Assembly: GCA_013398955.1 (NCBI GenBank)
Contig: VWPU01002057.1
Span: forward strand, 1-64,000
Source of the DNA: Callaeas wilsoni
Taxonomy: Eukaryota; Chordata; Aves; Passeriformes; Callaeidae
Reading direction: 5' to 3'
Length of the DNA stretch: 64,000 nucleotides
A program made the position numbers and the translations under genes. This document shows, piece by piece, positions 38,924 to 51,900 of the stretch; the stretch's first letter is position 1, and each line of letters opens with the position of its first letter. The notes beneath the pieces are model-generated. The model was not told the DNA's origin and searched no databases. It worked only from the letters and a program-made list of their open reading frames with translations.

Positions 38924-39971
38924 ACCGGGCGTAGGCAGGCGGAGCCGCCGCAGGACAGTCCCCCCTTGGGCACCGTCCCCGGGAGAGGCCCTGCGCTCCT
39001 CCTGCCCGCGGGGTGTCCGGCAGAACGGGAGGGAGAAGCTGCCCCCGGGCCCGGATGGTGCCAGTGCCCAGCCCCATCCCCTGCATGGCCACTCTGGGTG
39101 CTGCCACCCCTGTCCCCTCACTCCCAGCCTCCTCAGTGACCTCCACAGAGCACCCACGGGTGTCATCCCCCTTGGGGGACTCCACGGAGTCACCTGCCCC
39201 CAAGGAGTGGGAAAATGGGGGCAGAGGAGAGATGGTGCTCTGCAGCACCTGACTTTCCTCCCTGGACCAGCAAGAAGGGGGAAGGTTGGATTTATTTGAA
39301 CCTCCATCAGGAGGCAATGCAGGAGCCAGGGTGGGCAGGAGGGGACAGGGCAGAGGGCTGTCCATGGGGCCAAACTCTCTTTTTCCCCTCACACATGCCC
39401 AGGACACCCAAGACCCACAGCAGACCTGGCTTTGGAGGACAAGAAGGCTCCATCCCAAAGGACAGAGATTTTTAGGGGAATCGCAGCAGGTGAAGCAAGA
39501 GCCAGCTCCAGTGATGGGATGTGACCATGGAAGGTGCACAGCCACCCTCTTCCTCTATGGCCCAGCCCTGGTGAGTGTGGGCTCATGTTTCCTGGGACCA
39601 GCACCCCCCATCCCACACCATCAACTAGGACTGAAACAGTGTTTTGGAAACAGCCTCCATCTTTCCGTCTTCACCGTGTGCAGGGAGGCCACATCCTGCT
39701 CTTGCTGCTTGAGGGACTTGACACCGGGCAGGATTGGACCTTCAGGGGCTGGACATTGGCCTTCTGGCATTGCTGCATCCAGACAACCTCCCTTTTACGG
39801 TCCAAGGCCAGGCAGGGAGGCGTCCAAAGCCCTGGGAATTCTCCCACACACTGAAGGAAGCTGCCTTCTTCAGACACAGCTAATATTTAGCCACAAAACA
39901 CCTTCATAAATAAATAAGAGTGCACAGAAACCGAGTGGATTTTAAAAAATCAAACAAAAAGTCTATTTCAA
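38924..39971. other. HMCN2-ASS1 intergenic spacer
   Basis: About 1.05 kb between the HMCN2 ATTAAA signal and the ASS1 TATA box. The right half is unique sequence without convincing ORFs. A second minus-strand AATAAA at 39,291-39,296 could serve as an alternative distal HMCN2 poly(A) signal. The left part is GC-rich promoter sequence. Confidence 0.6.
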
Positions 39972-39977
39972 TTTAAT
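39972..39977 (-). terminator. HMCN2: HMCN2 poly(A) signal
   Basis: ATTAAA on the minus strand (TTTAAT on plus), about 405 nt after the HMCN2 stop. Shortly downstream the transcript reads a U-rich element (GACTTTTTGTTTGATTTTTT), as expected for a cleavage site. The predicted 3'UTR is 39,960-40,381. Confidence 0.6.
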
Positions 39978-42900
39978 ACACGGTTAATGCTGGGGTGTCC
40001 CACACCCTCCCCAGCCCAGGGAATCCCTCCCTGCACCCCGTGCTGGGACCCTCGCCGGCCACTGTCACCCAGTTCATCTTCCCACCCCCCACATCTGGGG
40101 ACTGATAGCGGCCAAGGCCATCCAGAGCTGTGTTTGTTCTGGGATCTGGGACCTGATTGCAAGAGGTTGGTGGGACATCTTATCCCCCCTGGGATCCTGA
40201 CTCTCCTGCTGAGTCAGGGCTCGGCCCTGGGTGAACAGAACACAGCTGAGGGGCAAGGGGGTTTCTGGGAGGGAGAGAAGAGGTACAAGCTCAGCAGTCC
40301 CTGAGCCACGTGCCCCACCGATGGGGTGGGGAGGGACAGGAGGAGAAATGACCCTTCGTCCCCTCCTGCCCCTGGGCTGTGTCAGTAGGGGTAGGGGGAT
40401 ACGGAGATGAGGAGGAGGAAGATGCTGGGTGCCCGCTGCCCGTCTGGGAGCAGCGCCTGCACCTTGAGCCGGTGGGTGCCGGGCTCCCGCAGCGGCTGCA
40501 CGGTGGAGATGATGCCGTGGCCCTGCTCGGTGCGGAGGGCGAAGGGGCTGTCGGGGTCCTGCTCCAGCAGCCTGAAGAGCGGGCGGTGGCGCAGGGCGGT
40601 GGCCGGAGTGAGGTGCACCACGTCCCGGCGGGCAGCGATGCCGAGGGGCAGGGGGAGCACCTGGTACTGCAGCGTGGGGGGGCCGGCCGGGCCGCAGAAC
40701 GGGGGGCAGCGACCCACGCACAGCCTGCATGAGAGATGGGGAACGTGGGATGTGGTGGGTGTCAGAGAGTGGACAGGACACTCGGGTTCATGGTGACAGG
40801 AGGAGAGCGGGATGGGCACCCCCAGCCACACAGCACAACTCACCCTGGGCTGGAGCCTCTCCGGTACCCAGCTGGGCATGGCACATCCGTGCACCGGGCA
40901 CCTCCACGGGTGTTGAAGCACATCTGGCTCGAGCCACACTGGATTGTGCCCTCCACGCACTCGTCCACATCTGCAGGGAGAGAGGGGACAGGTCTGAGGG
41001 TGCTGGGGTGGCCATGGCTGGGATGGAGGTCCAATCCCCAGCTCCCTCACCCTCCCATATCTGCCTGGACACTGAGGCAGCGAGACATGAGCACTCAGAC
41101 TGTGGAGTGCTGAGTCTGAGAACACTCCCAAGAAAGAAGAAAGACTTGCAGTCCCAAAAAGATGACACCAAAGGTACCCTCCAGCACCCCTGCACTGACC
41201 ATGGCAGGTCTTCCCGTTGGACAGCAGCCGGTAGCCGGGGGGGCAGAGGCAGCGGTAGCTGCCTGGGCTGTTCTTGCACTCATGCTGGCACTGGTTCAGT
41301 GTCCGACACTCATCGAGGTCTGTGGGATGAGAGGGGTGAAGGCAAGAGGGGAAGGATCACTCCCCTCCGCTGCCACTGCCTTGGGCCAGCCGGGCTCTTG
41401 CCTCCCCTTCCCAGCACAGCAAAGACCACAGGGTGCAAAAAAAGCAGTGGACAGGGCAGCAAGAAGGACACGAGGTACCTTTTGGGGACACAGCGGCCTC
41501 TGAACTCCCTGCAACACCCTTCTCCAATGGATGCTCACCAGTGCAGGTGCCATTCCTCCTGATGTAGCCCGTGGGGCAGAGGGGGCCTCGGGCACCCATC
41601 CCTGCATCCTTCGCCACGCGGCGCAGGGCGAGCTGAGTGTAGAAGGATCGTCCCCGTGGGCGGCTGCTCGGCCCCTGCCAGCGCAGGGGAGCGTCCCCTG
41701 CCTCCGTCCCTGCTGTGCCACACTGCCCACCCGGCAGCGGGGTCCTGCCAGCGGGGCACACGCACTCGTAGGAGCCCCGCAGGTTGCGGCACTCAAAGGC
41801 ACACGGTGGGGGAAACTGCAGGCACTCATTGACATCTGGGGGAGGAAAGAGGTGGGGAGCTGCAGCTGGATGGGCAAAACCGAGGCCGGAGCAGGGCAGG
41901 GGGTGACCACGGCCACGTGGCCAAGGGTGTGCTCCCTAAGAGGCCAGCTCGTACCCAGGCATGGCCAGCCAACGCCCAGCGTGCGGTAGCCGGGCGGGCA
42001 GGAGCAGCGGTAGGACCCGGCGGCGTTCTGGCAGATCTGGTTGTAGCGGCAGGCATGGGACCCCTCGGTGCATTCATCGACATCTGGGGAGCAGAGAGAC
42101 GACAGGGAAGTGGCACCAGTTGCCCTTGCCATCCTCATGCCCCCTCAGGAAGGGTCCATACCAATGCAGTACAGCTGCCCAGGGTCCAGGATGAAACCCA
42201 GTGGGCAGTGGTCTCTATCAGCCCCTGTGAATTGAGCAGAGAGAATGAGACGGGACATGTCACTGCAGGGACATGGCCTTTGCACCTTCACAGACACCCA
42301 GAACTGATAATGGATCCACCCCCATCCTTGGGACTCACCTGCATCAAGCGAGGCACGGAGCTGGAAGTGGAGCTCCTCTTTGGCTGGATCATAGGAGGCT
42401 CTGATCGCTCTGGCCTGGAGGTGCTGCACCCGGGGGGGCTGTGGCCCCGCGGGGGGCTCGAACACAATGGTGTGATTGCAGTGGGCACGGACGAGGCGTC
42501 CATCCCGCAGGAAGCTCTGCACTGAGCCCCCAGAGAGCTGCCCCGTGCCCGTCCGCACATAGCGCTCGCTGAAGTCCTGGGGAGAGGCGGGGACGGGGGT
42601 CAGGCCATGGACCCCCCATGCTCCTGGCATGGGAGTGGTGGTCCCAGGGGGATAATGGGTATGCCAGCACCTGCAGCAGCACCGCGGCACTGCCCAAGCT
42701 CTCCGGCACGGAGCCGCTGATGACACTGTCCAGTCGCAGAGCGCCAGCGCTGTCCATGCCCCGGGCGAGGTGGGTGACACGCAGGAGCTCTCCTGCCGAG
42801 GGAACGGTGAGCAGCAGCCCACAGCTCCCCACACACAGTTCCATTCCCAGATCAGGGATGGTGCACTGGGGAGATGAAGTCTGAGCTTCCCCAGGAGCTG

Positions 42901-45900
42901 ACCAGGTTCTCCTGTCAGAGACCCCTCACCTGTGGCAAACTGCAGCAGTGACTCGTGCTGGAAGGTGCCCTGGGTGAGCAGGAACCCGCTCCAGGCTGCC
43001 CCGCTGGCGTGTGCCAAGGACCAGTAAATGGGGGCGATGATGGTCACCAGCACCCGCATCAGCGGCCCTGGGAATAGGGAAGAAAGGGTGTCACCATGGA
43101 GCCAGCACCCTCCTAAGGGGGAACCCAGGCTGTCCCATCCCTCCTTGCTGACAGGGCAAGGTTTGGGGGAAAAGAGAAATAAAAACCTTTCCCCTGAGAT
43201 TTACAACTGACAGAGGCCAAAACTCTCACAAGGGTGAGAGTAGAAATGTCCACCCACCTATGGCAGGTGGAATGCCCCCAATGCTGCTCCGGAGGGCGGT
43301 GGTGCCAGATTGAGTGTCACCCAGCACGCTGGCATCAAGGGTGGAGCCACCGAGCTTGTGGCCGTTGATGACACCAACCAGGCTGCCCTGCACCTGGCGC
43401 AGCTCCCCTGGGGCAAATGGGATGGGGTCAGGCAGCAGCACTGGGACTGCACTCCCATGAGAGAGCAGGGTGCTTCCCAGACTCTTCGCTAACTAATTTG
43501 CACGTCAAAAAAATCTTGTTTTCTGGAGGTGAAGGCAGCCAAAGCAAGGCAAGCAGTGTCCCTGCCTGGCTGCAGCACAGTCCCCAGAGACCCCATGGCT
43601 CCAGGCACAGTGCCATGCTGACAAGGGATGTTGTGAGTGTGGCCCTGTGCCTTGTCACACCAACATGCACTGACACCCCCCAAACCCTGCTCTGTATCAA
43701 CCTCAAGATCTGGCATAGCACCAAGCTTTTATTTGCTTCTCCAGCATGCCTGGCAGCGAAATGCCACCAGCCACACCAGGGCACATAGGGCACCTGGCAC
43801 TTCCTTCAGCCTGGCTCTCTGCTCCCAGCGGGCAGCAGGAAAGGATGTGTCTGTGCATTTAGCAGATCCCCTGGGAGATGGGAATTTAATCATGGGCAGC
43901 TAAGGCAGGAAGGCCGAGGAGAGGCAAGTGAGGGCTGGCACGCGGTGGCTGCTCAGGCGAGGGTCTGTTTGGGCTCAGGCCTTCAGCTGAGCAGCAGAAG
44001 AGAGGAGAGGACAAACCAGAGTATGAATCACAGGGGTTAGAACAGGCAAGGAAAGGAAACATCCCTCCAAACCACTGTGCTGGAGGTCTTACCCCAGGGT
44101 GTAACAGCGCTGCAGGCAGCCCCAGCCCCCTGTGCCAGCCAAAGTCCCCCAGGACCAGGGGCAGACACCCACCTCGGACATCCAGGGAGGCGTGGGCAGC
44201 AGCAGAGCCCAGGGCGTTGCGGCCGAGGCAGGAGTAGCTGCCGGTGTCACGGTGGGAGACAGAGGGCAGGAGCAAGGTGGCATTGGGCAGGACTCGGGCG
44301 TGGGCACCCTCGGGCAGTGGCTCCCCGTCCCGCTGCCACTCCACGGAGGGGGTGGGCTCCCCTGACACCACACAGTGCAGCAGCACCCGCTGCCCAGCAT
44401 GGACCCTCACCTCTCCCGGTGTCACTGTCACCACGGGGGCACCTGGGCAGGGAAAGGGATGCAGGTAGTGATGCAGCATTCCAGCGGTCCTGGGAGCATT
44501 CCCCACGGATCAGGGGTGGTTGGAGGGGCTGAGAGGTGACATAGTTTGCAGTCCCTTAAAGGAAGGGTGCAGAGGTGGGCAGCACTCACTCTGCAGAGCC
44601 AGGGTGACAACTTTTGCTGCTGTGCCCGCATCATTCTCTGCCACGCACTGGTACTGCCCCACATCGGTGCTCTAGCAGGACCAACAGCATCAGCACAGAG
44701 TTTCGCTTTGCCAGGAAAGCACCCTGAAACGTGCCAGCACCCCCCAGGCCCTGCTCACCCCCACAGCACGGATGGCCAGGGAGCCGTTCTGCAGCTGGTG
44801 CAGGCGCCCATGGGCCACCACCGGCACTCCGTCCTTGCTCCAGCGGATGAGGGGCTCAGGGTGACCGTGGGCGTCGCAGTCGAGGAGGGCATCACCTCCA
44901 GAGCGCTCCACCTGGTAGATGCTGGCGTCCCCCTGTATGACGGGTGCCTCTGGGAAAGGGAAAGGGGTGGCAGAGGAGGGGAGCTGGCCGGGCACCCCAG
45001 TTTCCCTGCCAGCACCTACCTCTGACAGAGACGAAGGCAGTGGCCCTGACGGCACCGGCGCTGTTCTCGGCGTGGCAGACGTAGGTCCCGCTGTCCGTGG
45101 GTGTGGCTGCCTCCCGCCGCAGGATGCTCCGCCCGCTCTGCCCCGACACACCATCTGCGGGGTGCAAACCCCCGAAAGTGGTGTTGGGGATCAGCTGGTT
45201 ACAACCTGACACAGCCAGACGTGCTGGCACCCCGGGGACCCCGAAAGGTGGGACAAAGGTGGCACCAGGATCGAATTCTCCCCCAAGTTCAGCATCCTCT
45301 GCCCCTGCCCAGGTACCAGTGACGAGCTGCCCGTTGGCCATCCAGGAGACGCGGGGCTGGGGGCTGCCCACAGCGGCACACACCAGCTCCAGCCTCTCGC
45401 CCCGCCTCAGGGTGATGTCTGTGGGCAGGTGGGTGAAGGTGGGCAGGGTGTGGATGGAGAGGGAGAGCTGGCGAACGGCCCTCCCAGCAGAGTTCACCGC
45501 GGTGCAGGAGTAGCTCCCAGCATCCCCTTCCTGCATGAAGATGAGAGGGAGTCATCTTGAGTCTGGGGTCCAGCTGCAGCCCTGGCTCGCTGAGCTACAG
45601 CTCTGCTGGTCGTTGTGCACCTAAAAAGCCACAGTTTGGACAGAGCCGCTTTTTCCAGCCCACATTAGCAATCTGACACTGCCCCAACCCTCCAGCCTGC
45701 GGCACAGGACTGCACGGAGCTCTCCTTCTGCCAGATACATTCCCAACCACCCAAATGCTCTTCAGCAGCAGAAGACACTCGTTCCTCAGCCCTCCAACCT
45801 TACAGTGGCCCTAGGGGACAGTGCTCACCTGGACATCCCGGAGCAGCAGCTCCCCGGAGGGCAGGACAGTGGCCTTCCCACCCCGCACCAGGGCTCCCTC

Positions 45901-48900
45901 CCGGCTCCAGGACACGCGAGGCTCGGGGACACCACGGGCAGCACAGGGCAGCAGCACCTCCAGCCCCTCCAGGACCACCAGCTCCAGCGGGCCGGCAGCG
46001 ATGATGGGGGGCACTGGATGGGGCAGAAGGGGCAGGGACTTGCTCACACCTTGGCAGCCACATTTTGCTGTGAGGTGCTGGGGAAGAGGCTGATCAGAGG
46101 GGTGAGCGCTGGGGCTCTGATCGCTGCTGTACCTTGCACAATGAGCCTGGTCCTCCCTGCAGCGGTGCCCGAGGGGTTGCGAGCCATGCACAGGTAGGTA
46201 CCTGCATCCTCTGGGGCTGCTCGGAGGAGACGGAGCTGCCCGTTGGGGAACACCTTCAGCCCAGACCCTGGCAGAAATGAAGGACAGGATGGACAGCACA
46301 GCTGAGCCAAGGCGCAGGTGGATGATGTGCAGGGACTGCTTCCCCCACAAAAGTGCCTCTTCCCCAGGAGTCTGCATGGAACAGCTCCAGAGGCCACCAC
46401 ACCCACCTTGGACAGCAGCCAGGAGGACCCATGCACAGTGACATTCCACACCCTGCCGGGATGCTTACAACCCCCTGGCACCTAAATCTTCCCCCAGGTA
46501 AAGGCTGGCAGGTAATATGGGCTCTGCCAGCCCCCAGCATGCTCCTGCTCACCTCCAGTGATGCTAACACCATCCTTTTGCCAGGTGACCTCTGGCCGGG
46601 GGACGCCTGTGGCCTCACAGGACAGCACCACACTGGTGTTGACCATCACCATCACCATGCCAGGCAGGGGCTTCAAGGCAGGGGGCTCTGTGAAGGGCAG
46701 GGAAATGCTACCCTGGGAAGAGCGTGCGGGACCCCCAGCAGCAGGACCCTGGAGCCGTGCGTACCGTGCACCGTGAGCCAGAGGTGCTTTCGGGCCGTGC
46801 CCGCGGCGCTCCGAGCCGTGCAGGTGTAGCGGCCGGTGTGTGCGGGCAGCGCCTGCCTGATCTCCAGGGCTCCTGGAAAACAGCAGGCAGAGGGGAGGCA
46901 GCGGGAGGGCTGGCACGGACCCCCTGTCCCCGCCGGGGCTGCGCTGCCCTGTGCTGTACCTCTGGGCAGGACGCGGTAGCCCCCTCCTCTGCTGCCCAGC
47001 TGAGCCCCCTCCTTGCTCCATGACACTGTGGGTGGGGGCACGCCAGAGGCGTAGCAGGTGAGGACTGCGGGGGACAGCCGGGTGACAACCACATCTGTAA
47101 GATCATCAGCGATGGTAGGAGGCACTGGAGAAAGGAGGGAGGGAGGTGAGAAGGGCTGTATGGCAAGTGCTGAAGAGGATTCTGTCTCTGTTCACGTGGG
47201 CATGAGTATTTCTCTTCCCCTCTTGTCCACCCCCAAATCCAATTCTTGAGAGAGGACCCAACCCCACGTGAGGCTGGAGCACACCCACATCACACCCGAG
47301 GTGGTGACAGATCCTGGGAAAGCTCTCAGGACGATCCCCAGCCCCAGGAGCTCACCATGGACAGACACGAGGAAGACCTTTCGTGCCTCTCCAGCAGCGT
47401 TGGTGGCGATGCACTCAAACCTCCCGTTGTCCCGGGGACCAGGGCTGGAGATGAGCAGTGACCCTTTGGACTGTAAGCTGTGCAGGCAGAGCACACATCA
47501 GGATCACCCCTGTCCCGTGGGGGGCAGCAGGAGGGGCAAACCCCACCCTACAGGGGAACGCTTTGGTGTACAAGGTGGCGGGTGCTGCAGGTACCTGTAG
47601 GCGCCTGGTGGGAGGTGCAGGTTCAGGGCACGGCCATCCTTCTCCCACCTGATGTGGGGCTCGGGGGACCCCCAGGTGTCACAGCCCAGCGTGGCCGGCT
47701 GCTGAGCCAGCAGGGTGAGGTTGGAGGGCCCAGGGGCGATGGCAGGAGGGACTGTGGGAGGGCATAGCAGCGATGAGCAGAGGACAGTAGCACATCATTG
47801 CGCTGATGAGAGCAGCCCAGCAGCAGTGGGTTGCAGGAGGGTGAGCCCAGGAGGGATCCATCTGGCTCTCCTGCTTACCCAGGACATGGAGGTCCAGGCC
47901 TCGCCAGTCGGAGCCAGCAGGGCTGGATGCCATGCAGAGGTAATGGCCCAAATCCTGGACCTGGACGGGGTCAATTTGCAGGGAGCCTCCTGGCAGGAGC
48001 TGCAGCCTGGGGAAGGAAAGCAAGCGGACCCTGTGGGGGCTCTGCACGGCCAGGCTGCATCACACAGGGAGCAGTGGCCGGGAAGGTGACAAGTGCCATT
48101 GCAGCCACATGCAGCAGGTGCCCACTAAGCTCACATGAGGACAGAGCACAGCCCTTCACAGGGTGGCTGGCACACTAAATCACCTGTTGCTGTGGAGGGT
48201 GGCACGATCTGAGCGCCAGCTCTTGGTGCCACCAACCCGCAGAGCCTCATACCTGTCACTCCCAGGAAGGGGCAGGAGATGGCCATCCTTCCGCCACGTC
48301 ACCCGGGGCACGGGCCACCCCTGTGCCCGGCACGGCAGCACGGCCGAGGTGTTCAGCAGTGCCTTCACCTCCTCGGGGCCCAGCTCGATCTCCGGGGCCA
48401 CTGCGGCAGCACCCAGAGACACCACCGAGAGTGTGGAATAACGCTCAGGGATGGAGGACGCCAGCCCAGAGCAGCACTGTGGGCTGGGTGTAGTCCAGCC
48501 CTGCCATCCCATCATCCGACCATAAGACACTCTATAATATCCCACATCCTGGATTTAACCGGGAAGGAGCCGGTTCTCGTGGCCAGGGCAGGACAGGGCA
48601 GCACTCACCGTGAACCTGCACCCGGACGCGCGGGCCGGTGTCCCCGTGGGCGCTGGTGGCCCTGCAGCTGTACTCGCCCCCGTCTGCCGCAGCCACCGCC
48701 CGGAGCTGCAGGAAACGCCCCTGGGCCAGGACCTGCCTGCGGGCATCCTCCTAAAACCCCCGGGAGCCTCAGCAGCAGCCACCCAGCATCGCCCCCAGCA
48801 GCAGCCCGATGGTGCTGGTGAGGGTGCATCCCAGTCCCCGACAATGACCGTCCCTTGTCCCGTCACAGGTACCTGCAGCGGGGAGCCCTCCCGGTGCCAC

Positions 48901-51900
48901 TCCATGTCGGGGTGGGGCTCAGCACCCTCTGGGCACTCCAGGAGGAGCTGCCCCCCTGCCACAGCCGTGATGATGGGGATCTCCCCAGTGCTTGCCATGC
49001 TGGGTGGTGCTGTGGGACACGGGCCGGGGGGTCAAGGTGTGCCACGTGGGTTGGACACCCCCATACCTGTCCCCATAAGTCATACATAGGCCCCCACTCT
49101 GCAGGACCATCACCATGCTCCAGACCCCTCTTTTGGAGCCCACACCAATTCCAAAGAAGGATGCAGGGATGCTCTGACTCTCTGGTCCCCCAAAGCTTGG
49201 GCCACCCTGCAGCCCCTCCCTCACTGCACTGCTGGGGTCACACTACCTTGGATGCTGACATGGAAGCTCCTGCTGTCCTCCCCTGCAGGGCTAGTGGCCA
49301 GGCAGGTGTACAAGCCAGCATCAGCCACCTGCACAGCCAGGAAAGGGAAAAATTGAGGCACAAAAGGAAAACACAGATAGGGAGAAAAAAGCGAAGCTCC
49401 TACCTCAGTGCTCTCGATGTGGAGAGTGCTTTCATTCCCTGACATGAGCGAGGGCCCTGCCAGCAGCCGTCCATCTTTCTCCCAGGTGACAGTGGGCGTG
49501 GGGACACCCATCACCACACATGTCAGCTCTAGAGGGGTGCCCACAGCGATGGATATCTCAGTGGGATGGGACGCAGCCTCGATACGGGGTGGTTCTGCAA
49601 GGCACACGGCAACACAGGACAGCTCATCCCCTCATTGCTCCCAAAAGATTGGCTAAGCTGCCATTCCCAAATCCCAGAGAGATGACACGCACCCATCACC
49701 AGGAGGTGGAAGGCTTTGCTGACCTCTCCCACTTCATTCACCACCAGGCACGAGTAAATGCCTGCATCAGCTGGCCCCACGGTCACCAGGCTCAGCTGTG
49801 GGCCACCAGGCACCCGCTCACTCTGCTGCCCCAAGGGCTCTCCATCCTTCAGCCAGGTCACTGACGGTGCTGGGGACCCGGTGGCTTCGCAGGTGAAAGT
49901 GACATTGGAACCCTCAGCCGCCATCTGCTCCTCACTGCTCTCAGGGCTCTCCAGGACAGGGGGCACTGGGGAGAAAAGTCAAGTCCCCAGACAATGGGGT
50001 TGGGTTTGGCCACGTTCCCTGGTGTCCTGTGAGCAGCCAGAGGTGGCTCAGCCCTCCTGCAGGGTGCTCTGGGACTGCTCCCAGGCTGGTCCTGCTTTGC
50101 TCTATCCTGTCCAAGCCCACCCCAGCAGCGGAGGGATGGCTCAGGACCCTGTTTGGGAATGGGCTGCAATGCACAACGTGTGCTCTGCCAACAAAAGCAG
50201 CGCCCAGGCACCTCCGCTCTGCCCACCCCAACCCCCTGCCCCATACCCTGTATCTGCAGGACGAAGCTGCGATCGGCCACCCCTGCCCGGCTGGAGACAA
50301 TGCAGGTGTAGAGTCCAGCATCAGAGACCTGTGCCTGGGAGATCCTAACCCATGGGATGGGACACGGGGATGGGGAGGAGACATCAGCTCCGGGTGACCC
50401 CTTGCTCCTCAAGGTGACACTCAGCCACTTTGGGGTGCAGCAGTGGCCATTCCCTCATGCAAACCTGGGTACCAAACCCAAAGCCTGCGGCTGACCATTG
50501 CTCCAGGGTCACTTCTCACCGGAGGATGTGCCCAGCCGAGAGCAGGGTGACGTGAGGGGACAGGCGGAGGGGCAGCCCATCCTTCAGCCAGCTCACGTGC
50601 AGCGGAGGGGACCCCCGTGCCCAGCACTCCAGTGTCACCACGGCGGACAGGACTCCACGGACCACCTCCGAGTCACCAGCACGCCTCTCGATGGCCGGAG
50701 GGACTGGGCGAGGGGACAGAGGGGCTGATGGGGCTGTCGGGGGATGGGGGCGGCCCCGGCGCTGCCCCGCGGGTCCCAGCCCCGCTCACCCAGCACGTTC
50801 AGCGTGTGCAGCCGCGTGTCCTCGCCCAGGCTGTTCCGGGCCACGCACGTGTAAGCTCCGGAGTCGGCAGCTCGGAGCCCCTCGAGGAGCAGGGCGCTGC
50901 CATCCGGGGACACTCTGCGCGGGGAGGGTGGGACAGTGACCTGTGTGCTCATCCCTAACGTGCCCGCGGGGCAGAAGTGCTCTGTGCTCAGTTTACAGCC
51001 AAGGAAGAGGATTTTGGGGCACATTACAAGGTCGGGGCATCAACTGGGACCCTGCCAGAGTGACAGTGACCAAACCAGACTCCGAGGTTGTAAACTGAGC
51101 TCTGTGCTCAGTTGACAGCCAAGGATGAGGATTTTGGGGCACATTACAGGGTCAGGGCATCAACTGGGACCCTGCCCGGGTGACAGTGACCAAACCAGAC
51201 TCCGAGGTTTTAAACTGAGCTCTGTGCTCAGTTTACAGCCAAGGAAGAGGATTTTGGGGCACATTACAGGGTCAGGGCATCAACTGGGACCCTGCCTGGG
51301 TAACAGTGACCAAACCAGCCTCCGAGGTTTTAAACTGAGCTCTGTGCTCAGTTTACAGCCAAGGATGAGGATTTTGGGGCACATTACAAGGTCAGGGCAT
51401 CAACTGGGTCCCTGCCAGAGTGACAGGGACCAACCCAGCCTCCGAGGTTTGAAAATGTGCTCTATGCTCAGTTTACAGCCAAGGCTGAGGATTTTGGGGC
51501 ACATTACAAGGTCAGGGCGTCGACTGGGACGCTGCCAGAGTGACAGTGACCAAACCAGACTCCGAGGTTTAACCCAGGAAGATACTCTCTCAGCAAAGAG
51601 CTGGGATGAGCATGCCCCAGACGAAGCTCCCGGAAGAAGCAGCAGAGCTCAGCCCGTCTTGCCCGGCGATTTTGCACGTGGGGACACCGAGCCCCTGGGG
51701 ACACTGAGCCCCTGGGGTGTCCCCCCAGACTCACCGGGCGTGCGAGGGGTGCTGCAGCCCCAGGGGCTGCCCGTCCTTCAGCCAGGAGATGTGAGGGGTG
51801 GGCTGCCCCTCTGCCCGGCACTCCAGCCTCACCCTGCCGCCCTCCAGCACGCTGTGCTCACTGGGGTCCCCCGCGCTGCTGATCTGCGGGGCCACTGCAC

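Noticed and set aside
40407..41562. Plus-strand open frames opposite the EGF and C-terminal exons
   Set aside because: Antisense shadows of cysteine-rich HMCN2 exons.
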